This document shows positions 22,791-30,682 of a stretch of DNA of 33,305 bases, piece by piece; the first letter of the stretch is position 1; every line of letters begins with the position of its first letter. The position numbers and the translations under genes are program-made. This DNA is from UMGS172 sp045546555 (lineage in GTDB: Bacteria; Bacillota; Clostridia; Oscillospirales; Acutalibacteraceae): positions 1 through 33,305 of the forward strand of contig JAZQCY010000001.1 of assembly GCA_045546555.1 (NCBI GenBank). Direction: 5' to 3'. A model generated the notes under the pieces. The model was not told the DNA's origin, ran no database searches, and saw only the letters and a list, made by a program, of their open reading frames with translations.

Positions 22791-23759
22791 ATGACTTTAA
22801 GAGATATTGCCAAGCTTTGCAACGTTTCGGTGTCCACGGTGTCCAAGGCATTTTGCGATGCCGCTGATATAAGTGATGAAACCAAGCAGTTGATTTTTGA
22901 TATTGCCAAGCAAAACGGCTGCTATGAAAAATACTACAAAGGCAGATACCACAAGTTTGTTGTGGCGGTCATCTGTCCCGAGATCGACAGTCAGTATTAC
23001 GCCCGCTTCACCGAGCATTTGCAGGAGGCTATTGAGTGTGAGGGTGGCCTTATGGTCGTGGCAATCGACCGCTTTGACGAAAGCAGGCAAAAGGAGCTGA
23101 TCGAGTATTTTTCGGCCGGTAACCGTGCCGACGGACTCATTGTTTTTCAGCTTAAAGAGTTGAAAAAGGGCTATGATATTCCTATAATTTCAATCGGTAA
23201 AGCCAACGGACCCGTGGATTCGGTTGTCACTGATATGGACAGTGCAGTTGAGTATACGGTTAAATACCTGAAATCTCTCGGTCACCGTAAGATCGGCTTT
23301 ATCGGCGAACCGCTTACCCATAGTAAGCAGAAAATAGTTATGAAGCATTTGTCTGAAAATGGCCTGATTGCTGACAAAAGTGATATTGTTGTGGTGAAGT
23401 CGAGGTTTGAGGATGCAGGCTTTTTGGGCGCAAAACGGTTGCTCGAGCAGGGAAGTGCGTGTACTGCGGTTATCTGTGCTTATGACCCTATTGCCATTGG
23501 TGCCATAAGGTTTTTTGAACAGCACGGCTATAAAATACCCGAGGATATTTCGGTGGTCGGAATGGATAACATCGACGCATCAAAGTACCTCACACAGTCG
23601 CTGACGACGGTTGACAGCCACCTTGAGGAGGTTTGCACGGTGGTTGCCGACCTTATGGCCAAAAAGGTCAAAAACCGTTGGGTCACCGCCAAGCAGGAGA
23701 TACGTATCTCAGCCGACCTCGTCATCCGTGAAAGCACGGGCAAGGCAAAGGAAAAATAG
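22791..23759 (+). CDS. LacI-family transcriptional regulator
   Basis: The 322-residue repressor has an N-terminal helix-turn-helix with the family signature LRDIAKLCNVSVSTVSKAF, then a periplasmic-binding-protein-like sensor domain with LGHRKIGFIG near residue 160 and VVGMDNIDASKYLTQSLTTV near residue 258. The start is the ATG at 22791, preceded by CGGAG; an in-frame GTG three codons upstream overlaps that site. The hinge-helix segment after residue 50 is atypical, so its DNA contacts may differ. No sugar genes are adjacent, so its target and ligand are unknown. Confidence 0.92.
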   Translation: MTLRDIAKLCNVSVSTVSKAFCDAADISDETKQLIFDIAKQNGCYEKYYKGRYHKFVVAVICPEIDSQYYARFTEHLQEAIECEGGLMVVAIDRFDESRQKELIEYFSAGNRADGLIVFQLKELKKGYDIPIISIGKANGPVDSVVTDMDSAVEYTVKYLKSLGHRKIGFIGEPLTHSKQKIVMKHLSENGLIADKSDIVVVKSRFEDAGFLGAKRLLEQGSACTAVICAYDPIAIGAIRFFEQHGYKIPEDISVVGMDNIDASKYLTQSLTTVDSHLEEVCTVVADLMAKKVKNRWVTAKQEIRISADLVIRESTGKAKEK

Positions 23760-23760
23760 A

Positions 23761-23795
23761 AAAAAGCTTCGTACCACGGTACGAAGCTTTTTTTG
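23761..23795. terminator. bidirectional terminator, first of two identical copies
   Basis: The core GCTTCGTAC-CACG-GTACGAAGC is flanked by A6 and T7. It serves the LacI-type gene and the convergent XRE gene. The same hairpin occurs at 25915-25947. Confidence 0.92.
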
Positions 23796-23999
23796 CTACA
23801 GGCGGGTTTTGTTGTCGGTTCTTTCAAGAAGATAATCAATAGAAACATCAAAATAATCGGCAAAACGTATCAGTGTGGCATAATCGGCCTCTCTTTCGCC
23901 CGTTTCATAACGACTGATACTGTTTTGATTCATATTCAGCTCCAAAGCGAGCTGTAGCTGTGACATTTTCTTTTGTAATCGAAGTTCTTTAAGACGCAT
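23796..23999 (-). CDS. small XRE-family DNA-binding repressor
   Basis: The 67-residue protein is essentially one Cro/CI-type helix-turn-helix domain: LKELRLQKKMSQLQLALELNMNQNSISRYETGEREADYATLIRFADYFDVSIDYLLERT. It is divergent from a membrane-protein gene across 99 bases holding two strong palindromes, one of which spans the -10 box of the opposite promoter. It is therefore the likely repressor of that operon. No effector domain is present, so release from DNA would need another signal or simple dosage control. Confidence 0.9.
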   Translation of the reverse strand: MRLKELRLQKKMSQLQLALELNMNQNSISRYETGEREADYATLIRFADYFDVSIDYLLERTDNKTRL

Positions 24000-24023
24000 T
24001 TTCTATACCTTCAAAATATACTC

Positions 24024-24075
24024 TTGACATTATTATACCAATTTGGTATAATCAAAATATCCCAATTTGGGATAT
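24024..24075 (+). promoter_or_regulatory. consensus promoter with two palindromic operators
   Basis: A perfect TTGACA (24024-24029), a 17-base spacer and a perfect TATAAT (24047-24052). Operator 1, TATACCAATTTGGTATA (24034-24050), fills the spacer and -10 box. Operator 2, TATCCCAATTTGGGATA (24058-24074), covers the start point. Their centres are 24 bases apart. The shared consensus is TATMCCAATTTGGKATA. Binding by the divergent XRE protein would shut this strong promoter. Confidence 0.88.
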
Positions 24076-24098
24076 AATATGGTAAAGGGGTAAAAATT

Positions 24099-24719
24099 AT
24101 GTCTGCATACTTAATGACACTGATCACAGGAAACGAAAGCTTTGGAGGATATCTGTCCGTTGATGGGGAAAAGGCATTTTCAATTGAACATGATATGACC
24201 TATGAGCTGGCACCGGGCGCACACACTCTTATTATTTATTCTACTTCTAATTTTCAGCGCTCCGCCGGTAAGGTTCAGGCTTATTCCTACATTAACACAA
24301 GATCGTCGGGTGCAATTGTCGACTCGATAGAACGCAATGCCGCAATCAAGAATCTCGGTGATTCTTGGGAGATCGATGTTATGGTTGAGGAGGGCGATCT
24401 GCTCGAATTAAATATAACATCAAGAGGCTCGGAAATAGTTGCAACTCCGCAATATCGTATAACCGAGCTTGATGAGGAGGCTATAAAGCACTTTGAAGAG
24501 ACCTTTGAAAAGTGGAGAAACACACCCATAAGAAGTCCCAAGCAGATAGTATGGGGTGCAATTCTTGCATTCCTCGGTGTGTTCGGAACCATCAATTTCA
24601 TCAATTCTCCCGATCTTGCAGATAATGCAATAGCGGTTATACTTGTAATGGCTGCACTTGTCGGCGTTGGCGTGTTGCTGATAATCCTTGGCGCCAAGAA
24701 AAAGATTCGCCGTAAATAA
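24099..24719 (+). CDS. membrane protein of unknown function with two C-terminal helices
   Basis: I do not recognise the family. The 206-residue protein has a beta-rich N-terminal part (about 1-120: SFGGYLSVDGEKAF, ELAPGAHTLIIYST), then an acidic linker helix (about 124-145) and two membrane helices (about 148-168 and 177-200) with a basic tail KKKIRRK. The SVDG...PGAHTLIIYST pattern recalls small PEGA/carrier-type beta domains, but this is weak. The ATG follows AAAGGGG. It is the first gene after the XRE-controlled promoter and is probably co-transcribed with the lipoprotein gene 33 bases downstream. Confidence 0.75.
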   Translation: MSAYLMTLITGNESFGGYLSVDGEKAFSIEHDMTYELAPGAHTLIIYSTSNFQRSAGKVQAYSYINTRSSGAIVDSIERNAAIKNLGDSWEIDVMVEEGDLLELNITSRGSEIVATPQYRITELDEEAIKHFEETFEKWRNTPIRSPKQIVWGAILAFLGVFGTINFINSPDLADNAIAVILVMAALVGVGVLLIILGAKKKIRRK

Positions 24720-24752
24720 GCAGATGCTTATTTAAGAAAGGGGAAATAGAGG

Positions 24753-25913
24753 TTGAAAAATTTTGGTAGATCGATTGCTATTGTACTGTTGATTGCAATA
24801 ATGCTGTTGCCAACCGCATGCCATAGAGAAAGAACACAAGCGAGTATATTTATGTCTGCGGTGGAAAATGTTGAAGCGAATGACAGCAGTAGCCATGAAA
24901 CCGAAAGCACTGATGATGCAGATAACAGCGATGTTGAAGCGTCTGTCCCCGAGGCACCGTCATATTCCGCACCACAAGCCACGACTTCACGACCGTCCAC
25001 ACCGCAATCGCCTACAGAGCAGCCCGATAGCTCTGTAGTTCAGCCTCCGACATCAACCGAATGCACAAATCACTCGTTCGGAAGCTACACGGTTACTAAG
25101 CCTGCGACTTGCACAGCCGTGGGTGAGCAGGTAAGGGAATGCACAAAGTGCGGAGCAACAGAAACCAAAACCGTTGCGATCTTAAACCATAAGCTCGGTG
25201 AATGGACTATCGCAAAGCCTGCAACGTGCGGTGCAGACGGACAAAAAGAAAGAAGCTGCTCGAATTGCACATACAAAGAAACCGATACCGTTTCGGCAAC
25301 GGGTAACCATTCCTATGGAAGCTGGTCAACGGTAAGTAATGCCACCTGTTCATCTCAAGGAGAGAAGAAGAGGGTGTGCTCGGTCTGCGGGGATACAGAA
25401 CACGACTACATAAGCGCAACGGGACAACACACCTATTCGGGAGGAAAATGCTCGGCCTGCGGTTATTATCGTCAGGGCTCCTCATGCCTGCAGTATGTGT
25501 TGAGTAACGACGGCACCTATTATATAGCATCCGGCTCTACAAGCATATTGGTAAACGAATTGGTTGTGCCGGGATGGTATAATGGCAAACCGGTAAAGGA
25601 AATCAGCGGAAACCTCACCTGCAGTCCGAGAACCTTGATCGTTTGCGAAGGTGTTGAAAGGATCAACGGCGGTGCATTTACGGGTGCACGTCTAACCTCG
25701 GTCACTCTGCCCGATAGCTTGAATTATATCGGAAGAATGGCCTTCGGCGGATGCAGCTCGTTGGCAGATGTATATGTATCGACGTCCGGCTGGAAAAGCT
25801 ATAATCCGTTTTTAAGTAAGCCGAGCAAGACAAGCGTTGATTTTTCTGTTTCCTATCAGGTCGCCGCACTTTTAAGGGGAAGCGGAGACCAAGACGCATA
25901 CGTTAGAGAATAA
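24753..25913 (+). CDS. surface lipoprotein with Cys-rich repeats and LRR_5-like C-terminus
   Basis: The 386-residue protein has a signal peptide with lipobox PTAC (C23) and an acidic Ser/Thr/Pro-rich linker (about 40-103). Three and a half tandem repeats of about 40 residues follow (starting near H107, H146, H186 and H226), each with the pattern H..G.W......C...G...R.C..C. The C-terminal part (about 250-345) resembles BspA-type leucine-rich repeats (VERINGGAFTGARLTSVTLPDSLNYIGRMAFGGCSSL). The paired cysteines suggest disulfides or metal-bound knuckles outside the cell. The start is a TTG at 24753 after AAAGGGG. It is probably an adhesion or envelope-stress protein; the function is unknown. 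Confidence 0.8.
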   Translation: MKNFGRSIAIVLLIAIMLLPTACHRERTQASIFMSAVENVEANDSSSHETESTDDADNSDVEASVPEAPSYSAPQATTSRPSTPQSPTEQPDSSVVQPPTSTECTNHSFGSYTVTKPATCTAVGEQVRECTKCGATETKTVAILNHKLGEWTIAKPATCGADGQKERSCSNCTYKETDTVSATGNHSYGSWSTVSNATCSSQGEKKRVCSVCGDTEHDYISATGQHTYSGGKCSACGYYRQGSSCLQYVLSNDGTYYIASGSTSILVNELVVPGWYNGKPVKEISGNLTCSPRTLIVCEGVERINGGAFTGARLTSVTLPDSLNYIGRMAFGGCSSLADVYVSTSGWKSYNPFLSKPSKTSVDFSVSYQVAALLRGSGDQDAYVRE

Positions 25914-25914
25914 C

Positions 25915-25947
25915 AAAAAAGCTTCGTACCACGGTACGAAGCTTTTT
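25915..25947. terminator. bidirectional terminator, second identical copy
   Basis: The sequence is identical to the hairpin at 23761 (core GCTTCGTAC-CACG-GTACGAAGC with A6 and T5). It serves the lipoprotein gene and the convergent prfC. Confidence 0.92.
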
Positions 25948-25958
25948 ATTTTTGTGAG

Positions 25959-27566
25959 TTACTGCACATCTTCCTGCATCTGGCTGAATTCCTTCAGCAC
26001 AAGTCCGGGGTTTTTGTCCAGCGCCCAGTTTATCTCGTAATCGGCGGTGAACAAAAGCAGGTTTCTACCCTTAACGTCCTGCACCCATTTGGTGTTCTGC
26101 ATAAGGTTCAGGGATTTTATATCAATATCGGTGTTTTCAATAAAACGCACAAGGCTGTGTGCGGTGTCCTGACGGCTGTATTTTACGCCGTATTCCGACT
26201 CCATTCTGAACTGCAGAACGTCAAACTGAAGCATACCGACAACGCCGACGTAAACACGCTCCATACCGGAGTTGGGCAAAAAGAACATCTGAATAGCACC
26301 CTCTTGCGCTATCTGTGTGATGCCCTTGGCAAACTGCTTGCGCTTGAGTGAATCAATCTGCTCAACAATGGCAAAATGCTCGGGCGCAAAGGTGGGAATG
26401 CCTGCGTATTCTATCTTCATACCCTTTTCGCAAATTGTGTCACCGATGCTGAACACACCCGGGTCAAAAACGCCGATAATATCGCCTGCATAGGCTTCGT
26501 CAATAACCTCACGCTCTTCAGCCATCATTTGCTGAGGACGTGACAGCTTAATGGGTTTGTTCTGCTGAACGTGGAAATACTCGCTTGAACGCAGGAATTT
26601 ACCCGAGCAGATACGCATAAATGCGATACGGTCACGGTGAGCCTTGTTCATATTGGCCTGAATCTTGAAAACAAAGGCCGAAAAACGCTCGTCTGCAGGG
26701 TCAACAAAGGTGTCGCCCGAACGGTAGGCAAGCGGAGTGGTGGTCATTTTAAGGAAGTTTTCGAGGAACGGCTCGATACCGAAGTTGTTGAGCGCCGAAC
26801 CGAAGAAAACGGGGGTCAGCTCGCCGCAACGAACCTTTTCGAGGTCAAAGTCAAAGCTTGCACCGTCAAGCAGCTCAATCTGATCAACAAGGTCGGCACG
26901 CTGATACTGTCCGATAAGCTCATCCAGCTTTTCGGTGTCTGTAATGTCGCACTTAATGGCCTCAAGACGGTTGGAACCGCTGTGGAACTCGGAAAAAGTG
27001 AGTATCTGCTGATTCTCACGGTCATAAACGCCCTTGAAATCCTGTCCGCAACCGATGGGCCAGTTCATGGCATAGGTGCCGATGCCAAACTCCTTTTCCA
27101 GCTCATCCAACAGCTCAAACGGGTCACGAGCCTCACGGTCAAGCTTGTTGATGAAGGTGAAAATGGGAATGTGACGCATTGCACAGACCTTGAAAAGCTT
27201 TCTTGTCTGCGGCTCGATACCCTTGGCGGCGTCGATAACCATAACAACGCTGTCGGCGGCAGTAAGAGTACGGTAGGTGTCCTCCGAGAAGTCCTGATGT
27301 CCCGGGGTGTCAAGAATATTGATGCAATAGCCCTCATACTCAAACTGCAAGACCGACGAGGTTATCGAAATACCTCTCTTTTTCTCGATCTCCATCCAGT
27401 CGGAAACGGCGTGCTTGTCGTTCTGCTTGCCCTTGACCGAGCCTGCCGACTGAATAGCTCTTCCGTAAAGCAAAAGCTTTTCGGTAAGAGTGGTTTTACC
27501 TGCGTCAGGGTGGGAGATTATCGCAAAGGTGCGTCTACGCAAAATTTCTGATTTAATATCAGCCAT
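25959..27566 (-). CDS. prfC: peptide chain release factor 3
   Basis: This translational GTPase removes RF1/RF2 from the ribosome after termination. The 535 residues are the usual length. G-motifs are SHPDAGKTTLTEKLL (G1), RGISITSSVLQF (G2), DTPGHQDFSEDTYRTL (G3) and NKLDREARDP (G4), the last two being RF3-specific rather than EF-G forms. The ATG at 27566 is preceded by AGAGG; the upstream in-frame extension contains no comparable ribosome site. It is transcribed alone. The upstream region contains the inverted repeat GTAAC-N8-GTTAC (near 27604-27621), but I could not define clear promoter boxes. Confidence 0.95.
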   Translation of the reverse strand: MADIKSEILRRRTFAIISHPDAGKTTLTEKLLLYGRAIQSAGSVKGKQNDKHAVSDWMEIEKKRGISITSSVLQFEYEGYCINILDTPGHQDFSEDTYRTLTAADSVVMVIDAAKGIEPQTRKLFKVCAMRHIPIFTFINKLDREARDPFELLDELEKEFGIGTYAMNWPIGCGQDFKGVYDRENQQILTFSEFHSGSNRLEAIKCDITDTEKLDELIGQYQRADLVDQIELLDGASFDFDLEKVRCGELTPVFFGSALNNFGIEPFLENFLKMTTTPLAYRSGDTFVDPADERFSAFVFKIQANMNKAHRDRIAFMRICSGKFLRSSEYFHVQQNKPIKLSRPQQMMAEEREVIDEAYAGDIIGVFDPGVFSIGDTICEKGMKIEYAGIPTFAPEHFAIVEQIDSLKRKQFAKGITQIAQEGAIQMFFLPNSGMERVYVGVVGMLQFDVLQFRMESEYGVKYSRQDTAHSLVRFIENTDIDIKSLNLMQNTKWVQDVKGRNLLLFTADYEINWALDKNPGLVLKEFSQMQEDVQ

Positions 27567-27700
27567 TGTTATACCTCTTCTCAAAATAGAGTATAAAATC
27601 ATTGTAACCAATATATGTTACCATAAAATAATAATTTTTACAAGAGGAAAGTTGAATTGCAGGTGCGATTCAAAATGTTCACGGATAATACCGTCTTTCG

Positions 27701-27729
27701 TTGACAACAGAGGCGGTTTGTGTTATTCT
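27701..27729 (+). promoter_or_regulatory. promoter of the ABC-DUF1854-ABC operon
   Basis: A perfect TTGACA (27701-27706), a 17-base spacer and TATTCT (27724-27729). Transcription should start near 27736, so the ATG at 27735 cannot be a normal start. Translation more likely begins at the TTG at 27786 after AAAGGACGGTGA. Confidence 0.7.
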
Positions 27730-27785
27730 AAGGAATGGAAAAATGCTTGATTTTTGAAAATCTTATTGAAAGGACGGTGAATGCC

Positions 27786-30119
27786 TTGACCGAACGCCGA
27801 GCGCTATCCCAAATGCCCGAAAAGCTTAATAAATTGCTGGCCGAAAAAGAACTGATAAGCGGCAATACCCTCATTTTTGCCGAGGCCGATATGACGCTCG
27901 ATTGCGAGTTCAGGCATCACGTTCTTATTTTGACCGACGGCGGCCTTACGGTGGGAACCGCCCCCGAAATCACACCTGAGCTTATCAAAAACGTTCCGTC
28001 ACCCAAGCGTGAACGCAAATGGGAAGCCTATACCTTTGAAAGCTACACGATAGACCGTATCAAAAAATGCGCCACCGATTCACTTGTGGTCGGCGGTGTG
28101 CTGAGAATTGAAATCGACGGGGTTGAACGCCAGATCTGCGCCTACACCAATGCCTATAAGGGCGGTATCAACCGTGTTTGCGATGTCATAAAGCTTCTTA
28201 TCGACGGCAAGGACATCCCCGATGACAAGCTCTTTTATGAGGAACGCATTGAAAAATGCCCCAAGTGCGGCCACAGATATCCCAACCGTGACCGCAAGGT
28301 CTGCCCAAAATGTATGGACAAGCGTAAAATATTCTTCCGCTTGGGCTCGTTCTTTAGGCCGTACATTCCGCAGATAATCATAATGTGTCTTATGAGCGTG
28401 CTGACCGCCGCAATGTCAACGGTTTGGCCTTATCTCAACGGCAGTGTTCTGTATGACGGTGTTTTGGGACGGGACCGAAGCATTCTGTTCCTTGATAAAA
28501 TCCCCATCACCGATTTCTTCATACTTTTGGGTCTGCTTGCGCTCACAATGGCAGGCTGTAAGCTGCTGCAGCAGTTGTTTGGTATAATCCAGGGCCGCAC
28601 CGTTGCAAAGGTCGTTCCCAACGTGGTCAGCACCATAAAGAAAAAGGTGTTCAGCTCGATTCAAAGGCTGTCGGTATCATTTTTCACCAACAAGCGCACA
28701 GGCGGACTTATGACCCGTATTACAGCCGATGCCAATCAGGTGTCCGACCTGTTTATTGACGGAATACCGCACGTTTTGCCCAACCTGTTTACGCTCGGCT
28801 TTGCATTTATTGTAATGTTCAGCACCAATTGGGTGTTGGCGCTTACAGCAGTTGTGTCGTTGCCCATAGCCGCCTTTATCAGCTTTAAGCTGCAGCCCAG
28901 AATGTGGCACTACAACAGTAAAATGCATCAGACCTCGAGAGATTACCGTGCAAGGTTTAACGATAACCTTGTCGGCGCACGTGTTGTCAAGGCCTTTGGT
29001 ATGGAATCGCACGAGGAGGAAAGCCTCCGATATGAAAACGACCGTACCTACGATGCGCAGTACAGCGCAATGAAGTTTGATATAAAGTTCAGCGCACTTT
29101 ATGAGATATCAAAATCCTTGACCGCTCTGCTTGTGTGGGGTGTAGGTGTTTGCTTTGTTTTGGCCGTGTTCAAGCCGCAGATGACCTACGGTCAGCTTGT
29201 GACCTTCACGGGCTACGTGTCGCTTTTGGGTGACCCTGCAAACTTTTTCTCGCACATATTCCGTTGGTGGTCGGGCTCGATGAACTCGGCACAGCGCATT
29301 TTCGAGATAATCGATGCCAAGCCCGATGTTGTTGAAACCACGGCACCCGTTGAAGCACATGAGCTTAAGGGTGAGTTGAGGCTTGAAAATGTCACCTTCG
29401 GCTATGAGGAAAACCGAGAGGTTATAAAGGACGTTTCCTTGGATGTGCCTGCAGGCAAAATGCTTGGCATTGTCGGAAAATCGGGTGCGGGAAAATCCAC
29501 CCTTGCCAACCTCATCACAAGGCTTTACGACCCCAACTCGGGTCATATCTATATTGACGGTATTGACGTCCGTGATATGTCGTTTGCCGACATCAGACGG
29601 TCGGTTGCGCTTGTGAGCCAGGAGACCTATATTTTCCGTGGCACGATTTTTGAAAACATTGCCTACGCCAACCCCAATGCCGATAAAAAGGCGGTTTTAA
29701 ATGCTGCAGGTGCCGCCTTTGCGCACGACTTTATCTGTAAGCTGCCCGACGGCTATGACACCTTTGTCGGCACGGGCGGAAGAAGCCTTTCGGGTGGTGA
29801 AAGGCAGAGGATATCCATTGCCCGAGCCATTCTTGCCGACCCTAAAATACTTATTTTGGACGAGGCAACCGCCGCCGTTGACACCGAAACCGAGCGTAAT
29901 ATACAATCGGCCCTCGAAAAGCTTTCGGTCGGGCGAACCACCTTGTCCATTGCGCACAGAATTTCCACCCTAAGGGATGCCGATATGCTGGTTGTGGTGG
30001 AGGACGGAAAAATAGTCGAGCAGGGTACGCACGACGAGCTTATACGTAAAAAAGGAACCTATTTCAAGCTGGTTCAGATTCAAAGCGAGGCTTTGAAATT
30101 CCGCGGAATAGGCGATTGA
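27786..30119 (+). CDS. ABC half-exporter with N-terminal extension and zinc ribbon (first half)
   Basis: The 777-residue protein (from TTG 27786) has an unusual soluble N-terminal domain (about 1-155), a zinc ribbon CPKCGHRYPNRDRKVCPKC (C158, C161, C173, C176), a six-helix type IV exporter membrane domain (about 185-510) and an ATPase domain. The ATPase shows Walker A GKSGAGKST (564-572), signature LSGGERQR (668-675), Walker B with catalytic Glu LILDEAT (E693) and switch His (H724). All ATPase residues are intact. The neighbours are DUF1854 and a second half-exporter with the same domain order, so the functional unit is probably a heterodimer. The substrate is unknown. An alternative start at 27735 would add 17 residues but coincides with the predicted transcription start. 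Confidence 0.88.
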   Translation: MTERRALSQMPEKLNKLLAEKELISGNTLIFAEADMTLDCEFRHHVLILTDGGLTVGTAPEITPELIKNVPSPKRERKWEAYTFESYTIDRIKKCATDSLVVGGVLRIEIDGVERQICAYTNAYKGGINRVCDVIKLLIDGKDIPDDKLFYEERIEKCPKCGHRYPNRDRKVCPKCMDKRKIFFRLGSFFRPYIPQIIIMCLMSVLTAAMSTVWPYLNGSVLYDGVLGRDRSILFLDKIPITDFFILLGLLALTMAGCKLLQQLFGIIQGRTVAKVVPNVVSTIKKKVFSSIQRLSVSFFTNKRTGGLMTRITADANQVSDLFIDGIPHVLPNLFTLGFAFIVMFSTNWVLALTAVVSLPIAAFISFKLQPRMWHYNSKMHQTSRDYRARFNDNLVGARVVKAFGMESHEEESLRYENDRTYDAQYSAMKFDIKFSALYEISKSLTALLVWGVGVCFVLAVFKPQMTYGQLVTFTGYVSLLGDPANFFSHIFRWWSGSMNSAQRIFEIIDAKPDVVETTAPVEAHELKGELRLENVTFGYEENREVIKDVSLDVPAGKMLGIVGKSGAGKSTLANLITRLYDPNSGHIYIDGIDVRDMSFADIRRSVALVSQETYIFRGTIFENIAYANPNADKKAVLNAAGAAFAHDFICKLPDGYDTFVGTGGRSLSGGERQRISIARAILADPKILILDEATAAVDTETERNIQSALEKLSVGRTTLSIAHRISTLRDADMLVVVEDGKIVEQGTHDELIRKKGTYFKLVQIQSEALKFRGIGD

Positions 30120-30133
30120 AGGGAGTGACCGTT

Positions 30134-30673
30134 TTGAGCGAGGATATTTTAAAGGAAGAACAACAAAAAACCGAACAGCTGTTGGCTATGAATATGCTGA
30201 CACCCGAAAATTCCGTTTTTCGTGAAACGGAAGGCGGTTTTGTGGCCTTGACGGTCAACGGTGAGGATAAAGGACACGTCAATATAATCCGCACCTTCCC
30301 GTTAAGCGATGCCGACGAGTACCTTTCGGTACGCTTGCCCGACGGCAAGCAGGAGGAAATCGGTCTTATCGAAAGGTTGACCGACTTTGATGAGATGACC
30401 GTCGAAATGCTTTCAAAGCAGTTAAAGCTCCGCTACTTCATGCCCCGTATCATAAAAATAATCGAGGTCAAGGAGCAGTACGGCTACACCTATTGGACGG
30501 TTGAGACCGACAAGGGCAAGGCCAAATTCGCCAGCTCGTCGGGCTCGGCAGGTGCCGTTATCCGACACGGCGAGGGTGCCATTGTCAAGGACTCCAACGA
30601 AAACCGCTACCTTATTGAGGATATTTCAAGGCTGACCCCAAAGGAGCTTAAAAAATTAGATCTTTACTTGTAA
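30134..30673 (+). CDS. DUF1854-family protein
   Basis: The 179-residue soluble protein lies between two ABC exporter genes. It matches my recall of DUF1854, annotated in Proteobacteria as cyanophycin-metabolism-associated and found there beside an ABC transporter. Visible features are NSVFRETEGGFVALTVNGE, the central RTFPLSDADEYLSVRLPDGKQEEIGLIERLTDF and LRYFMPRIIKIIEVKEQYGYTYWTVETDKGKAKF. The start chosen is the TTG at 30134, 8 bases after GGGAG; an earlier TTG at 30116 overlaps the upstream stop. No cyanophycin synthetase or cyanophycinase gene is in the window, so the link to cyanophycin is not supported here. The function is unknown. Confidence 0.82.
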   Translation: MSEDILKEEQQKTEQLLAMNMLTPENSVFRETEGGFVALTVNGEDKGHVNIIRTFPLSDADEYLSVRLPDGKQEEIGLIERLTDFDEMTVEMLSKQLKLRYFMPRIIKIIEVKEQYGYTYWTVETDKGKAKFASSSGSAGAVIRHGEGAIVKDSNENRYLIEDISRLTPKELKKLDLYL

Positions 30674-30682
30674 AGGAACATT

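Noticed and set aside
26637..27551. Long open frame of 304 codons on the plus strand
   Set aside because: It lies antisense within prfC, whose protein is unmistakable. The translated product has no family features.
27735..27785. ATG 27735 as start of the first ABC gene
   Set aside because: AAGGA abuts the ATG with no spacing, and the predicted transcription start falls on it. TTG 27786 has a better ribosome site.
30134..30673. Cyanophycin metabolism locus
   Set aside because: DUF1854 carries that label in other bacteria, but there is no cyanophycin synthetase or cyanophycinase here. The proBAC genes 27 kb away do not support a link.
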